Source: an uncultured Endozoicomonas sp. (GTDB lineage: Bacteria > Pseudomonadota > Gammaproteobacteria > Pseudomonadales > Endozoicomonadaceae). From it: a stretch of DNA of 64,000 nt. This document shows positions 18,917 through 28,935 of the stretch, in pieces. Position numbers and translations under genes: made by a program. The notes beneath the pieces were generated by a model. It was given only the letters and a program-made list of their open reading frames with translations. It searched no databases and was not told the origin of the DNA. The stretch is taken from positions 233,367 to 297,366 of the forward strand of contig NZ_CANMAO010000002.1 of NCBI RefSeq assembly GCF_947495845.1, read 5' to 3'. The number at the start of each line of letters is the position of its first letter. Within the stretch, counting starts at the first letter, position 1.

Positions 18917-19663
18917 ATGTTTAAGTACGACGCACCCAATGCACTCCTCAACGATAAAGTGATATTAATCACCGGCGCAGGCAGCGGTATCGGCAAAGCA
19001 GCGGCCCTGACCTTCGCTCGGCACGGCGCCACGGTTATTTTACTGGGCAGAGACATCAAGAAACTCGAATCGGTGTATGACGAGATTGAAAGCAACCAAT
19101 GGCCGATGCCGGCCATCTTTCCATTAAATCTTGAAACAGCAACGGATCACGATTACGCCAATCTGGCTGAAACCATTGAGAATGAATTTGGTCATCTTGA
19201 CGGCGTACTACACAACGCCAGTCTTCTGGGGGAATTAAAACCCATTGGCCAATATCCGACAGAAACCTGGAATCGCATTCTTCAGGTCAACCTCACCGCT
19301 GGCTTTATGCTAACCCGTGAAATACTACCCTTACTGCGCCAATCCAAGACGGCATCGGTTATTTTTACCTCTTCCGGTGTTGGCCATAAAGGTCGTGCCA
19401 ACTGGGGCGCCTACAGTGTTTCCAAGTTCGCTACTGAGGGTTTAATGCAAGTACTGGCCGATGAAGAAGACGGCGTCAGCAGCATTCGGTTTAATAGTAT
19501 TAATCCTGGCGGCACCCGTACCGCCATGAGAGCATCGGTCTTTCCAGGCGAGAACCCTGAAAACCTGCCAACGCCAGAAGAGATCATGCCTGTTTATCTC
19601 TATTTAATGGGAGATGAGAGCCAATCTACCAGTGGTAGAGCCTTTCATGCCCAGCAAGGATAA
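18917..19663 (+). CDS. yciK: Short-chain dehydrogenase/reductase YciK
   Basis: Classical SDR of 248 residues with the cofactor motif TGAGSGIGKAA, the HNASLLG strand, the catalytic serine in FTSSGVG, YSVSK (catalytic Tyr and Lys) and the family-specific end INPGGTRTAMRASVFPGE, which matches E. coli YciK closely. The substrate is unknown. It is the third gene of the ubiG-mupP-yciK run, 10 bp after mupP. Downstream, ACCCGGT/ACCGGGT at 19710-19733 can form a hairpin without a T-run. Confidence 0.92.
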   Translation: MFKYDAPNALLNDKVILITGAGSGIGKAAALTFARHGATVILLGRDIKKLESVYDEIESNQWPMPAIFPLNLETATDHDYANLAETIENEFGHLDGVLHNASLLGELKPIGQYPTETWNRILQVNLTAGFMLTREILPLLRQSKTASVIFTSSGVGHKGRANWGAYSVSKFATEGLMQVLADEEDGVSSIRFNSINPGGTRTAMRASVFPGENPENLPTPEEIMPVYLYLMGDESQSTSGRAFHAQQG

Positions 19664-19826
19664 TGCTAAATTCTGCAAATCTGCGTATTAACTGACCCTC
19701 AGCAATCTCACCCGGTAGAATAATCAACCGGGTCGAGTTCCAATTCTGTGTAAATCTCCTAATCACCCATATTTATTTGTCTATGCTCATGCTTCACACA
19801 GACTAAGATGACGAGCCGTGTACTTC

Positions 19827-21494
19827 ATGCTAAATAGACTTTCTTTCTTGCTGATATTAACGACATATGTAGCTTTGTTTTCAGCGCAAGTACAAAGTTA
19901 TGATCAAAAAGATTTAAATAATGAAATAGTGATCGCAGCCAACTGGCAACAGCACTCAGCAGAATATGAAGCCTATTTTTATCAAGTATATAACATTGCC
20001 AGCGACCGCCTTAGTAAGGCCATCAGCAAAACGCCGGCCGGAAAAAAACCGGCCATCATCACGGATATCGACGACACACTGCTATCGAATACCCGCTATT
20101 TCAGCAGTCTTGTGGGCACTGAAGATCGGAGAAATACAGAACGCTCATTAAGCTACTGGCAACAGGAAGATCCCAAGGCGCTTCCCGGTGCCGTAAGCTT
20201 CTTGCAAAAAGCCAACGATATGGGCGTCGACATCTTTTACATCAGCGGGCGTTATCATTCTGTTAAAAACATTACGATTAGACATTTACGTAATCTTGGC
20301 TTTCCAGTGAAAAGTGAAGAACACGTCCTGCTACAGGAACGAAACAACAAAACCCTGAGCAAGAATGACAACCGTCGTTTAGTGATAGAAAAGGGTTATT
20401 TCCCCATTATGCTATTAGGTGATCAGCTTAGTGATTTTGAAAACACCAGCCATCTAGCGCTACCTGACCGTAATCACTGGGTTCTGAGCCATCAGACTTT
20501 TTTTGGCGACTCGTGGTTCATCTTTCCTAATGTCGTCTATGGGCAATGGGAAGAAAAAATTTCCGAAAAATACCCTCGTCATGCACCACTTGAAATCCAC
20601 CGGGCTAGAAAATATCTTTCCCAGATTACTCAGAATACAAGCCTGAGAGTGCCTGACTCGTATTACCAGCACATTGCCCTCGCTGACCTATGGATACAGC
20701 ACTCAGCTGATTTCACCGCAAATACTTTGCAAACCTATTCAGCTGCCAGTGATGCCCTGTCTGCACCAGAAAACCTCTCCAGAAATAACAAAGCCATTGT
20801 CGTTGATATTGATGGAACGGTTATTCAATACCCACCGATCCATTTAACGCCATCCTTTTGTTATACGTTTGATACGCCTGAAACGAAGGTTAATGATTAT
20901 CTCAAACAACTGAATTCACCATTAGTTCCAGGTGTCAAAGCGTTTCTGGATAAGGCACACCACCTTGGATATGAGATTTTTTATTTGACAGCCAGATCCA
21001 ATTCTTCAGGAAAACCTGGCCATCAAGGAGATATCGCCCTTCTGACACTGGCACAGCTAAATGCAAACAATTTGCCCAATGCGAACCCGGGCAATCTACT
21101 TAACAGAGAAAGTTATTGCCCAGACAATTTACTCAGCTGTGGAAAAAATCATCAGAGAAGCGCCATCAGGAGCGGTATAATCAATAATACGAAATATAAT
21201 ATCGCGCTTTTTGTCGGTGACTATTTAAGCGATTTTGATCTTATTGAACAGGGTTTATCACCATTTGAGAAGTCATCAGTTGAACAGAGTCAGCACCTAT
21301 ATGGCCGAAAGTATTTCTTGACCCCAAATCCCGTTAATAAAACCTGGATGTGGCAGTTTTACTCTAAAATTGCCGGGAAAAATATTTGCCTGCTCAGTGA
21401 GCAGGAGCGTGCCGATCTTCGTGTCAGTCTTCTTTTAGACTGGGAAGGAAAGCACGACTATTTAAAACCAAATCATGAAACCATTGACGAATGA
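19827..21494 (+). CDS. Secreted tandem HAD (class B/P4-type) acid phosphatase
   Basis: Predicted exported protein of about 555 residues with an N-terminal signal (LNRLSFLLILTTYVALFSA). It holds two consecutive HAD acid-phosphatase domains of the lipoprotein e(P4)/class B type. Domain 1 (about 30-265) has TDIDDTLLSN, FYISGR and LLGDQLSDF. Domain 2 (about 280-530) has VDIDGTVIQY, FYLTAR and FVGDYLSDFD. Each begins with a similar AANWQQHSAEY or LADLWIQHSADF helix, so the gene looks like an internal duplication. Family members are periplasmic non-specific phosphomonoesterases; substrate here is unknown. A GTG 9 bp upstream is an alternative start. Its stop is 2 bp from the convergent torA stop. 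Confidence 0.8.
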   Translation: MLNRLSFLLILTTYVALFSAQVQSYDQKDLNNEIVIAANWQQHSAEYEAYFYQVYNIASDRLSKAISKTPAGKKPAIITDIDDTLLSNTRYFSSLVGTEDRRNTERSLSYWQQEDPKALPGAVSFLQKANDMGVDIFYISGRYHSVKNITIRHLRNLGFPVKSEEHVLLQERNNKTLSKNDNRRLVIEKGYFPIMLLGDQLSDFENTSHLALPDRNHWVLSHQTFFGDSWFIFPNVVYGQWEEKISEKYPRHAPLEIHRARKYLSQITQNTSLRVPDSYYQHIALADLWIQHSADFTANTLQTYSAASDALSAPENLSRNNKAIVVDIDGTVIQYPPIHLTPSFCYTFDTPETKVNDYLKQLNSPLVPGVKAFLDKAHHLGYEIFYLTARSNSSGKPGHQGDIALLTLAQLNANNLPNANPGNLLNRESYCPDNLLSCGKNHQRSAIRSGIINNTKYNIALFVGDYLSDFDLIEQGLSPFEKSSVEQSQHLYGRKYFLTPNPVNKTWMWQFYSKIAGKNICLLSEQERADLRVSLLLDWEGKHDYLKPNHETIDE

Positions 21495-21496
21495 CA

Positions 21497-23980
21497 TTAG
21501 ACTTCGACCACTTTGGGGCCGCCAAATGCAGTTACTTTTGGTATAGCCCCTTTCCACTTCTCAATTTCAACAATACAGGTAAAAGCGGAGCATGACTGGG
21601 CTAACTCCGATGTGCCGATATCAAGCGTTACTGTGTTTGGATCACCATAGGTATCAACGGAGCCGATTTCTGCATTGACAGGTGCATACCATGCACCTTC
21701 TTGAATTCTGGCGACACCGGGAGCGTATCGTTCAGTAATGACAGCACCCGCAATCAATTCTCCACGATCATTAAAGACTCGAACAAGATCACCATCATTA
21801 ATTCCTCTTTTCTTTGCATCCTGTTTATTCATATACACAGGCTCTCTTCCCTGAACCGAATAAGTTTCACGAAAGTCAGTGGAGTCACAAAGCTGAGAGT
21901 GCAGCCGCTTATCAGGATGACAGGATTGAAGCGCTATGGGAAAACGATCAGATCCCGGACCTCCGTGACTTCGCTCGGCTTTTTCCATCCATGAAGGATG
22001 CCCTTTGCAGTTGTCATAATTGTATCTGGCAATTTTTCGACTATAGATTTCAATCAGTCCAGAGGGCGTTCCTAATGGGTGAATTTCAGGGTCATCACGG
22101 AATTCGGCATGCCTTACCCAAGGGGTTCCAGCGCCAAAATCGAAATACCCTTCCTGCCAGAAGGTTTTAAAATCTGGCATCTCGAATTTGCCTTTATTTT
22201 TACTGCGACAGCCATCGTATAAGAAATTCAACCAGGTAAACTCATCCCGCCCCATAGTGTACTCTTGGTGTCGTCCAATTCGGCTACTGAATTCACGCCA
22301 GATATTCCAGTCTGAGCGGGATTCAAATAATGGTTCCACCAGTTTTTGCATAGCCAGCACACCCCGCTGTGCGTATGAACCGTATAAATCCAAATCATGC
22401 CGCTCAAACTGAGTACAGGCGGGAAATACAATATCCGAAAAACGACAGGTGGCGTTCCAGGCATAATCCACAGTGACCACACACTCCAGTTTCCTGAAAG
22501 CGGCCTTCATCCGGTTTTTATCTTGATGGTGATGCCAGGGGTTATTGCCAGAAATCACAATCATTTTAATATCCGGTAGCGTCACCTCGCTGCCGTTATA
22601 TTGGATCACTTTACCCGGCTCGTGGATCGCATCAATCCAGCGTGCCACGGGTATCACTCTGGAATAGCCGTTATAGTCATCATTATCAAAAATGGGCGGT
22701 ACGTCTTCAGGAGGATTCAGTGGAAAGGAGTTAGGCCCAGAGCCACCAGACGACGGTGTACCAATGGATGAATAATGGTGACCATAACTAATACCGCCAC
22801 CGGGCAAGCCAATCTGCCCAATCATTGACGCCAGTACTGCCGCCATCCAATAAGGCTGCTCACCGTGTTGTTGTCGCTGGATACACCAGCCCATCAGAAT
22901 CTGAACTCGCCCTGCAGTCATTATATCCGCCAGCTCTTTTATTTTGCTGACGCTGACACCACAAATGGGTTCCGCCCACGCAGGGGATTTCGGCGTACCG
23001 TCCGTTTCACCTTTGACATAGGCTTTGAACTCTTTAAAGCCTAATGTGTAACCACGAATAAACTCCGCATCGTATCGTTTATTGATAATCATCTCATGGG
23101 CAATAGCCAGCATCAGCGGCACATCGGTCTGCGGGTTGACATAGACCGTTTCAATGCCCAAAAAGTCAGCAGTTTTCGATACCGTCGGATCAATACTGAT
23201 CACTCGGATTTTCTTGTCCTTAATCCGCTCTTTCAGCTGTTTGAGATATCCGATGCCGCTGTGGGTTTCGCAGTTCCACCCAACCTGCAAATTCTTCAGA
23301 AGGTCATTGGCCCAAATGACGATAAGATCCGAATTATCCAGTATCAACGGCCATGAGGTACCCTGGGAATAGACTTCCGTTGACCCAAGCACATAAGGCA
23401 AGATAACTTGCGCGGCACCTGTCGAGTAATCTCCAATTTTTCGGATGAAATTCCCATGCAAGGCGATCGCTCTTTGCATATGGTTTGTTGCAGAGTGGAA
23501 CTGACCGGTTGCTCTCCAGCCCGTTTGTCCGGCATACAGTGCCCACGGACCGTAGTCGGTTTGGATACGATTCAACTCTCGAATTAATAAGTCATAAGCC
23601 TGCTGCCAGGTCACCCGCACATATCGATTATCACCCAGAGTTTTTCGTTCTGCCTTGTGCCCGTACTTAAGAAAAGCCTCCCTGACCATGGGATAACGAA
23701 TGCGTGAAGGGCTATAAATCGACCCGGCAATGCCGTTAAGCATGTCTGTGGGATTTTGATCCATTTCAAAAGGCCTGATATCCGTAACAATTCCGTTTTT
23801 ACGATAAGCTCGAAATGCACCAAAATGCGACCCGGTTACCCGCCAGCCGTCGTCCAGTAAACTGTCCGCCGGGTCTTGGTTTTTCTGCTCCTTTGACAGT
23901 GCAGAAAAAGGCAACAGGCCTGATGTTGACGCGGCCAGTGCGCCTTGTAAAAAACGACGACGCTTAAGGGTCATAATCAA
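21497..23980 (-). CDS. torA: Periplasmic trimethylamine-N-oxide reductase (molybdopterin)
   Basis: Terminal reductase of anaerobic TMAO respiration, 827 residues, bis-MGD molybdoenzyme of the DMSO reductase family. A twin-arginine signal (RRRFLQG) at the N-terminus marks Tat export as a folded enzyme. Family landmarks include GDYSTGAAQ with the presumed Mo-ligand serine, [65 protein letters not shown] and the C-terminal [13 protein letters not shown]. The sequence looks closer to the Shewanella/marine TorA type than to BisC or TorZ. It is the last gene of torE-torC-torA. No torD chaperone or torSTR regulators occur in the window. Confidence 0.93.
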   Translation of the reverse strand: MIMTLKRRRFLQGALAASTSGLLPFSALSKEQKNQDPADSLLDDGWRVTGSHFGAFRAYRKNGIVTDIRPFEMDQNPTDMLNGIAGSIYSPSRIRYPMVREAFLKYGHKAERKTLGDNRYVRVTWQQAYDLLIRELNRIQTDYGPWALYAGQTGWRATGQFHSATNHMQRAIALHGNFIRKIGDYSTGAAQVILPYVLGSTEVYSQGTSWPLILDNSDLIVIWANDLLKNLQVGWNCETHSGIGYLKQLKERIKDKKIRVISIDPTVSKTADFLGIETVYVNPQTDVPLMLAIAHEMIINKRYDAEFIRGYTLGFKEFKAYVKGETDGTPKSPAWAEPICGVSVSKIKELADIMTAGRVQILMGWCIQRQQHGEQPYWMAAVLASMIGQIGLPGGGISYGHHYSSIGTPSSGGSGPNSFPLNPPEDVPPIFDNDDYNGYSRVIPVARWIDAIHEPGKVIQYNGSEVTLPDIKMIVISGNNPWHHHQDKNRMKAAFRKLECVVTVDYAWNATCRFSDIVFPACTQFERHDLDLYGSYAQRGVLAMQKLVEPLFESRSDWNIWREFSSRIGRHQEYTMGRDEFTWLNFLYDGCRSKNKGKFEMPDFKTFWQEGYFDFGAGTPWVRHAEFRDDPEIHPLGTPSGLIEIYSRKIARYNYDNCKGHPSWMEKAERSHGGPGSDRFPIALQSCHPDKRLHSQLCDSTDFRETYSVQGREPVYMNKQDAKKRGINDGDLVRVFNDRGELIAGAVITERYAPGVARIQEGAWYAPVNAEIGSVDTYGDPNTVTLDIGTSELAQSCSAFTCIVEIEKWKGAIPKVTAFGGPKVVEV

Positions 23981-23994
23981 TCACCAATTCCTAT

Positions 23995-25290
23995 TTATCG
24001 GTTCGCTACTGGCTGGACAGACTCAGGTGGCAACTTGGGTCGTGCGGCTGAATCTGCTGGCTCTTTTTGTTCTGCTTCTTGCTCTGATCGACCGGCATGA
24101 TGAGGGTCAGCATAGGTAGATGAATGCAGCTGCAAGTACTTCAATACAAGATTCTGAGTGTCATCATCCATATTCACAAAGGCAATCATGCCGTTAAACA
24201 TGCCAGGCCAGGTATTTGCGTCAAAATGTGCCACCTCGGGCTGACTGTGGCACTGGCTGCAGGATTCTCGGTAAGTGGTACTGGCAAAATCCCACATACC
24301 GGCCACGTTATCCGTCAATTCACCACTGCCAGTCCAGATATCAACGATGACTTTCTGCCAGGTCAAGCCCGTCACATCATCCACTTTCTCTTCCAGCACT
24401 TGCACGACACTGTCCGATTGAGCAGCCTCTTTGATTAATTCAGCCTCTCGAATATTTATACCGAAATCTTCGTTAATAATCCGGCCAGTACCTATGCGTT
24501 TACGCCAACCTTCCAACCGAAATTTCACCCGATCTTTCTCTTTATCCGTAACGGTGATTTCAGTAGCCACATTCAATACACCGGCTTCCTCTTTACTGGT
24601 CGCATCCATAAACAAGGGTTTTTGAAGCACGGCGTAATAGTTTTTGCCAACCTCTGGAATAGTGACACTGACTGCAGACAATAAAAGGTGAGAGCGTCCG
24701 TCCGTCACCGGCAGGTGATGAGCTATTCCTTTGTGGCAATCGATGCAGCTCTGATCCCGTTCAGCTGCCGCTTTCATTTGTTTCTGCGCCAGTGGCGACA
24801 TATCTTCCCACTTCATACTCGCGTAACTGTGGCAGTTTTTACACTCCAGCGAATTATTGGCCGATAGACGAGCCCACTCGTGTGATGCCAATTCAATCCG
24901 TTTCGCTTCAAATTTTTCTGGTGTATCAATAGTGCCAAATATGGCGCCCCACACTTCTTTTGACGCCTGCATCTTCCGGGCAATCTTATGAGTCCAGTTA
25001 TGAGGTACGTGACAATCAGGACAGGTCGCCCGAACGCCCGAGTGATTACTCCAGTGCACGGTTTCCTGCAATTCCGGATAGACCGTATCGCGCATACTGT
25101 GACAGGAAATACAAAATGCTTCGGTATTCGTTAGCTCCAACACCGTATTGAAACCACCCCAGAAAATAATACCCATCAAAAACGACGCTATCGCGATGGT
25201 GCCCAAACTCAGATATTTTGCCGGCTTGGATAATGTTTTCCATATATCCAACAACCAGCAGATAGCCTTACGTATCAGCTGCATAACCAT
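23995..25290 (-). CDS. torC: Pentahaem c-type cytochrome TorC
   Basis: Membrane-anchored NapC/NirT-family cytochrome that passes electrons from the quinol pool to TorA. One N-terminal membrane helix (about residues 25-48) precedes four CXXCH haem sites (CISCH, CPDCH, CKNCH, CIDCH) in the NapC-like part. A fifth CSQCH in the C-terminal domain distinguishes TorC from tetrahaem NapC. At 431 residues it is somewhat longer than E. coli TorC (390) because of a charged tail rich in E, Q and P. It begins 27 bp after torE and ends 14 bp before torA. Confidence 0.93.
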   Translation of the reverse strand: MVMQLIRKAICWLLDIWKTLSKPAKYLSLGTIAIASFLMGIIFWGGFNTVLELTNTEAFCISCHSMRDTVYPELQETVHWSNHSGVRATCPDCHVPHNWTHKIARKMQASKEVWGAIFGTIDTPEKFEAKRIELASHEWARLSANNSLECKNCHSYASMKWEDMSPLAQKQMKAAAERDQSCIDCHKGIAHHLPVTDGRSHLLLSAVSVTIPEVGKNYYAVLQKPLFMDATSKEEAGVLNVATEITVTDKEKDRVKFRLEGWRKRIGTGRIINEDFGINIREAELIKEAAQSDSVVQVLEEKVDDVTGLTWQKVIVDIWTGSGELTDNVAGMWDFASTTYRESCSQCHSQPEVAHFDANTWPGMFNGMIAFVNMDDDTQNLVLKYLQLHSSTYADPHHAGRSEQEAEQKEPADSAARPKLPPESVQPVANR

Positions 25291-25317
25291 TTAGTCCGCG
25301 GGAAGAAGGTAAAGAAA

Positions 25318-25521
25318 TCAACCGTGTCCTGGAGGACCAAAGATCATCTGCGAAAACCAGACGAGAAAACCGTACCCGCTGATCAAGGAAATTGTCACTA
25401 TGGGGAAAAGTAGAACGACAACGATAAAGAGCGCTTTATACTCTTTACGTCGTTCAGTAGTGGGGCTGTCCACAACCGCATCCTCAACATCAGAAACCGT
25501 ATTTTCATACTGTATTTTCAT
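25318..25521 (-). CDS. torE: TorE/NapE-family small membrane protein
   Basis: Sixty-seven-residue single-span protein: a hydrophilic start, then ERRKEYKALFIVVVLLFPI and a GYGFLVWFSQMIFGPPG end typical of the NapE/TorE family. In Shewanella torE heads torECAD; its role in TMAO respiration is not well defined. The start region is unusual: the start codon lies within a 13-bp sequence (TATGAAAATACAG) present three times in a row, which also creates a 9-codon upstream ORF overlapping the start. Confidence 0.85.
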   Translation of the reverse strand: MKIQYENTVSDVEDAVVDSPTTERRKEYKALFIVVVLLFPIVTISLISGYGFLVWFSQMIFGPPGHG

Positions 25522-25635
25522 ACTGTATTTTCATACATTACTGAGGAAAGCAGTATAGGACAGGAATGCGAACTATGACGCCTGGATTGTCAGAAAATGG
25601 TTTCTAGCTACAACATTCAATTCACAACATTCTAT

Positions 25636-26685
25636 TTACAACAGGGACCAGTCAATTTCACCACAATGAATTCTCTGAGCCGACATATAATAAACAACCT
25701 GCCCCGCCGTGACCTCTGCACCGCTGGAAGGGTTTAATCGTAGATCATTCCCCGTCGCCGAATCCGCAACGCCCAGGGCAATGGCCTCATGATTCAGTTT
25801 CAGGAATTCCAGCAAACGGCCAAAGGTAGTTCCATTAAAGTCGTCAGGTACTCTTACGCTGTACTGGGTAGGCCCCACCAAGGTAGACAACAGCTGTTGC
25901 TGGATGCGTGATGACCCGGGATCCTGCGCAGAGCGAACCAATAACTCCATGGAAATATTGCTATGGCACTCGATTTCAGGACAGTGGGATTTCAGTAACG
26001 TTATCATTTCATCATTTTCAAACCAGGCAACGATGTGCGCATTGGTTTTTAATGCGGCTAACGTTAGACACGTTGCCAACGTCTGATCATCCGTATTTCG
26101 AAACACAACCACACGAGCTGCGTTATCCACGCCCGTACGCTGTATCAATGACTGCTCATTCAAACTTTCACCACGGATGAACAACACTTTCTCCGGGTAG
26201 GGGTTATCCATTTCCTCCGTCGCGCACAACAACACTTTCCGGTCTTCTCGCTTATTGTCACCGTAGATCAATTCAATCATTCGTTTAGTGTGGCGGGAGT
26301 GCCAGCCAAAAATAACAATATGGTTCTCGAGGTTTGAATAATCTCCCCTGCCCTGCATTTTTTTTCTCCAGACAGTAATAAAATAAGACGACAACTTCCC
26401 AAGAATGGCAGCAGCAACCACAACCCCACCGGGCAGCAGAAAAAAGGCTGCCAATACACGACCAAGTGAGGTTTGTGGGCTCAGATCACCGTAGCCCACG
26501 GTTGTGGTTGTGGTCACATAGAAATAGAACCATTGATCAATGGACAGTAACGTCACTTCGTCCGCCAGCCACATCAACCACCAGGAAATAAGGAAATGCA
26601 GAAAAAAAGCCAGCAAAAGCGCAATCCAACTGACTTTCAGGAACTGACTTTGAAAGAAGCGCAGTGTTGTTTTCAAATAATTCAA
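25636..26685 (-). CDS. Two-TM potassium channel with RCK/TrkA-N domain
   Basis: Predicted inner-membrane K+ channel of about 350 residues. Two membrane helices (about 16-38 and 75-98) flank the selectivity filter TVGYGD (residues about 60-66). The cytoplasmic part starts with a Rossmann-like RCK domain (NHIVIFGWHSRHTKRMI) that binds nucleotide or Ca2+ in relatives, followed by a TrkA-C-like end. The general plan resembles MthK/Kch-type channels. An ATG at 26709 opens the frame, but the TTG at 26685 has GGAGAG a few bases before it and is preferred. Divergent from the MFS gene at 26883. Confidence 0.85.
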   Translation of the reverse strand: MNYLKTTLRFFQSQFLKVSWIALLLAFFLHFLISWWLMWLADEVTLLSIDQWFYFYVTTTTTVGYGDLSPQTSLGRVLAAFFLLPGGVVVAAAILGKLSSYFITVWRKKMQGRGDYSNLENHIVIFGWHSRHTKRMIELIYGDNKREDRKVLLCATEEMDNPYPEKVLFIRGESLNEQSLIQRTGVDNAARVVVFRNTDDQTLATCLTLAALKTNAHIVAWFENDEMITLLKSHCPEIECHSNISMELLVRSAQDPGSSRIQQQLLSTLVGPTQYSVRVPDDFNGTTFGRLLEFLKLNHEAIALGVADSATGNDLRLNPSSGAEVTAGQVVYYMSAQRIHCGEIDWSLL

Positions 26686-26882
26686 TCTTCTCTCTCCATG
26701 AACGACCATGTCATGAAAACGGCCGAATCATGTTAACACACAGTTTTATGACTATTGCGATGTTTATATATCATTACTCATAAAAGCGAAACAGAGCTAA
26801 GTAATATTGGCATAAACACGGATTGTTCAGATCTCGCCTATACTCCATCCTGCGCCATTAATTGACCTGCCACTGGAAAGCC

Positions 26883-28094
26883 ATGCGACACCTGACTCCT
26901 GAAAAACATCCGACCTTTGTCCTGATTTTGCTGACGCTGTTCGCGATCGTCGGGCCTGTGTCTATTGATATTTTTACACCCTCACTGCCAGCAATCACAG
27001 AACATTTTGGCACCACTTCCGCCATCGCTCAGTGGAGTGTTGGCCTATTCATGCTGGGCTTTTCAGTGTCTATGCTGATCGTTGGCCCACTGGCAGACCG
27101 TTTCGGCAGAAAGAACACTCTGTTATTTGGTTACTCCCTGTATCTTGTCGCCACCGCAGTGACCCTTTGGACCGACAGCATTTACCTGTTCATCGCCGCA
27201 CGTTTTGCCCAGGCGGTTTTTGGCTGCTTCGGAACCGCAGTGGCGCGAATGATGGCCAGAGATTATTACCAGGATCAAATGGAAGTGAAGATGCTTGCCT
27301 ATATTGGCGGCTGTCTAACCATTGCCCCAATGGCCGCACCCATTGCCGGTGGTTATCTCCAAGAATTTGCAGGCTGGCAATACAGCTTTTATGCCATGGC
27401 AGGTATGGCTATCATCGCCATTGCCGCATTAACACTGTTACCTGAACAGTTCAAAGTCGCAAAAAACCATGACCAACAAAAGCAATCTATGCTGACAGCC
27501 TATAAAGCAGTCCTGACCGATGCTCGCTACATGCGCTTTACCGTCGCCGCTGGTGCTGCTTTTGCCGGCGCATTTGTGTTTGTTGCCGGTGGCTCTTTCG
27601 TGATCATTGGTCAGCTGGGCGTATCACCGGCAACTTACGGCTATTTGTTTGCCATTGCGATTGCCAGTTATTTGATCAGTGCTTCTTTTGGCCCAAAAGT
27701 AACCGCCAAAATGAGTCGCAGCCAAAGTACATTATTTGCCGGTAGCTTTCTAATTTTGGGAGCAATGGTGTCTTTGGCCAGTGGTCTATTAACCGACGGT
27801 CAATCCATTTCCGGATATGTAGCCGGCATTGCCATCTATGAGTTAGGTCTTGGGCTATTTATGCCGTTGTGCCAGGCACGTTCCACTGAACACATGACTG
27901 ACAATATGGGCACCGCTGCGGGCATGATTTTCTTTATCGAAATGTTACTGGCTACGTTAATCAGCGCCTTGATTGGTTTTCTACCAGAAGCAGGCACACT
28001 ATCACTCTCTGCCATCACATTAATTGCGGTTGCCGTTTCTGGCCTATGCCTTATGAGAACCGGAGCGACGACCGCTACTCCACAAGCCGCCTGA
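26883..28094 (+). CDS. Bcr/CflA-family MFS drug exporter
   Basis: Twelve-helix major facilitator of about 403 residues. The N-terminal PVSIDIFTPSLPAI and the loop motif GPLADRFGRKNTLLFGYSLY are characteristic of the Bcr/CflA (DHA1) subgroup, and FAQAVFGCFGTAVARMMARD matches the group's helix 4 region. Relatives expel bicyclomycin, chloramphenicol or sulfonamides and sometimes cysteine; the substrate here is unknown. The ATG at 26883 has GGAAAG just upstream; a TTG 21 bp earlier is the alternative. Confidence 0.88.
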   Translation: MRHLTPEKHPTFVLILLTLFAIVGPVSIDIFTPSLPAITEHFGTTSAIAQWSVGLFMLGFSVSMLIVGPLADRFGRKNTLLFGYSLYLVATAVTLWTDSIYLFIAARFAQAVFGCFGTAVARMMARDYYQDQMEVKMLAYIGGCLTIAPMAAPIAGGYLQEFAGWQYSFYAMAGMAIIAIAALTLLPEQFKVAKNHDQQKQSMLTAYKAVLTDARYMRFTVAAGAAFAGAFVFVAGGSFVIIGQLGVSPATYGYLFAIAIASYLISASFGPKVTAKMSRSQSTLFAGSFLILGAMVSLASGLLTDGQSISGYVAGIAIYELGLGLFMPLCQARSTEHMTDNMGTAAGMIFFIEMLLATLISALIGFLPEAGTLSLSAITLIAVAVSGLCLMRTGATTATPQAA

Positions 28095-28106
28095 TTCTGT
28101 TACCAT

Positions 28107-28150
28107 CAAAAGTGGGCATGCTTATGAATATAATGTGCCCGCTTTTTTTA
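28107..28150 (+). terminator. Rho-independent terminator of the MFS gene
   Basis: AAAAGTGGGCA and TGCCCGCTTTTTTT form a stem with one G-T wobble and a T-run, starting 13 bp after the stop codon at 28094. It ends about 25 bp before the next gene. Confidence 0.75.
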
Positions 28151-28175
28151 TACTTGCATTCGGGTAGCAAAATCA

Positions 28176-28601
28176 ATGAGCGATAGCGTGTACATGGAAA
28201 TGGCCCACTCTCTGGCCAAACTGTCGAAATGTGTTCGCCTGCAAGTAGGCTGCATGCTGGTCAAGGATGGACGAGTACTCTCTACCGGTGTAAACGGTAC
28301 GCCTTCCGGTTACATCAATTGCAATGAGGCAGAATACGAAGAACATCATACCTGGTCGTTGCGCCATGAAATTCATGCAGAACTGAACGCTGTCATCTGG
28401 GCGGCAAGATTGGGAACACCCATTGAAGGCGCGACCGCCTATGTCACCCACAGCCCTTGTGACCAATGCACTAAAAATTTACTCGCAGCCGGCATAAAAA
28501 GAATTGTTTATGATATTCAGTACGATCGTAATCCTCAGGAAGAATTATCTCAATTCTGTCGTGAGAATGGGGTTGAGATTGAGCAGGTTTCAGTAACATA
28601 A
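28176..28601 (+). CDS. dCMP deaminase-family protein
   Basis: Zinc-dependent cytidine/deoxycytidylate deaminase fold, 141 residues. The zinc-binding and catalytic residues are complete: HAELNAVIWAA (His and Glu) and SPCDQCTKNLLAAG (two Cys). The insert with CNEAEYEEHHTWSLRHEIHAE looks like the dCMP deaminase subgroup, including phage T4-like and Vibrio forms, rather than TadA or Cdd. dCMP deaminase makes dUMP for thymidylate synthesis. No weighty Shine-Dalgarno precedes the ATG. It lies alone between an exporter and an orphan gene. Confidence 0.82.
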   Translation: MSDSVYMEMAHSLAKLSKCVRLQVGCMLVKDGRVLSTGVNGTPSGYINCNEAEYEEHHTWSLRHEIHAELNAVIWAARLGTPIEGATAYVTHSPCDQCTKNLLAAGIKRIVYDIQYDRNPQEELSQFCRENGVEIEQVSVT

Positions 28602-28935
28602 AGTAATTCTGCCCTTTTTTACTCAGCCCGCTCCAAAAATTATATTCTCTGATTTAGTGGTTGACCAACATCAGGCAACCACCACACATTTGAATTTGTA
28701 GCACTGCCTCCTCAAAATAAAAACGGTAGTTCCATTTATCCTCTCAATCAGAAATACACAAGTCCATTTAGTCAGTAAATTGTAATCAATCCGCTGATAC
28801 AGCGCAGTAATAAGAATTATGATTGATAGCTGTTAAAACGATAATTTATGAGTCCAGAGCATAACAAACACCTTTATTAAACTCAGATTCTACTAATCTA
28901 TGGAGCACAATATATAAATGAAATGGATCTGAAAA

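Noticed and set aside
25290..25318. Idea that torE is a fragment of torC
   Set aside because: It has its own start, a complete single-span NapE/TorE sequence and a stop before torC begins.
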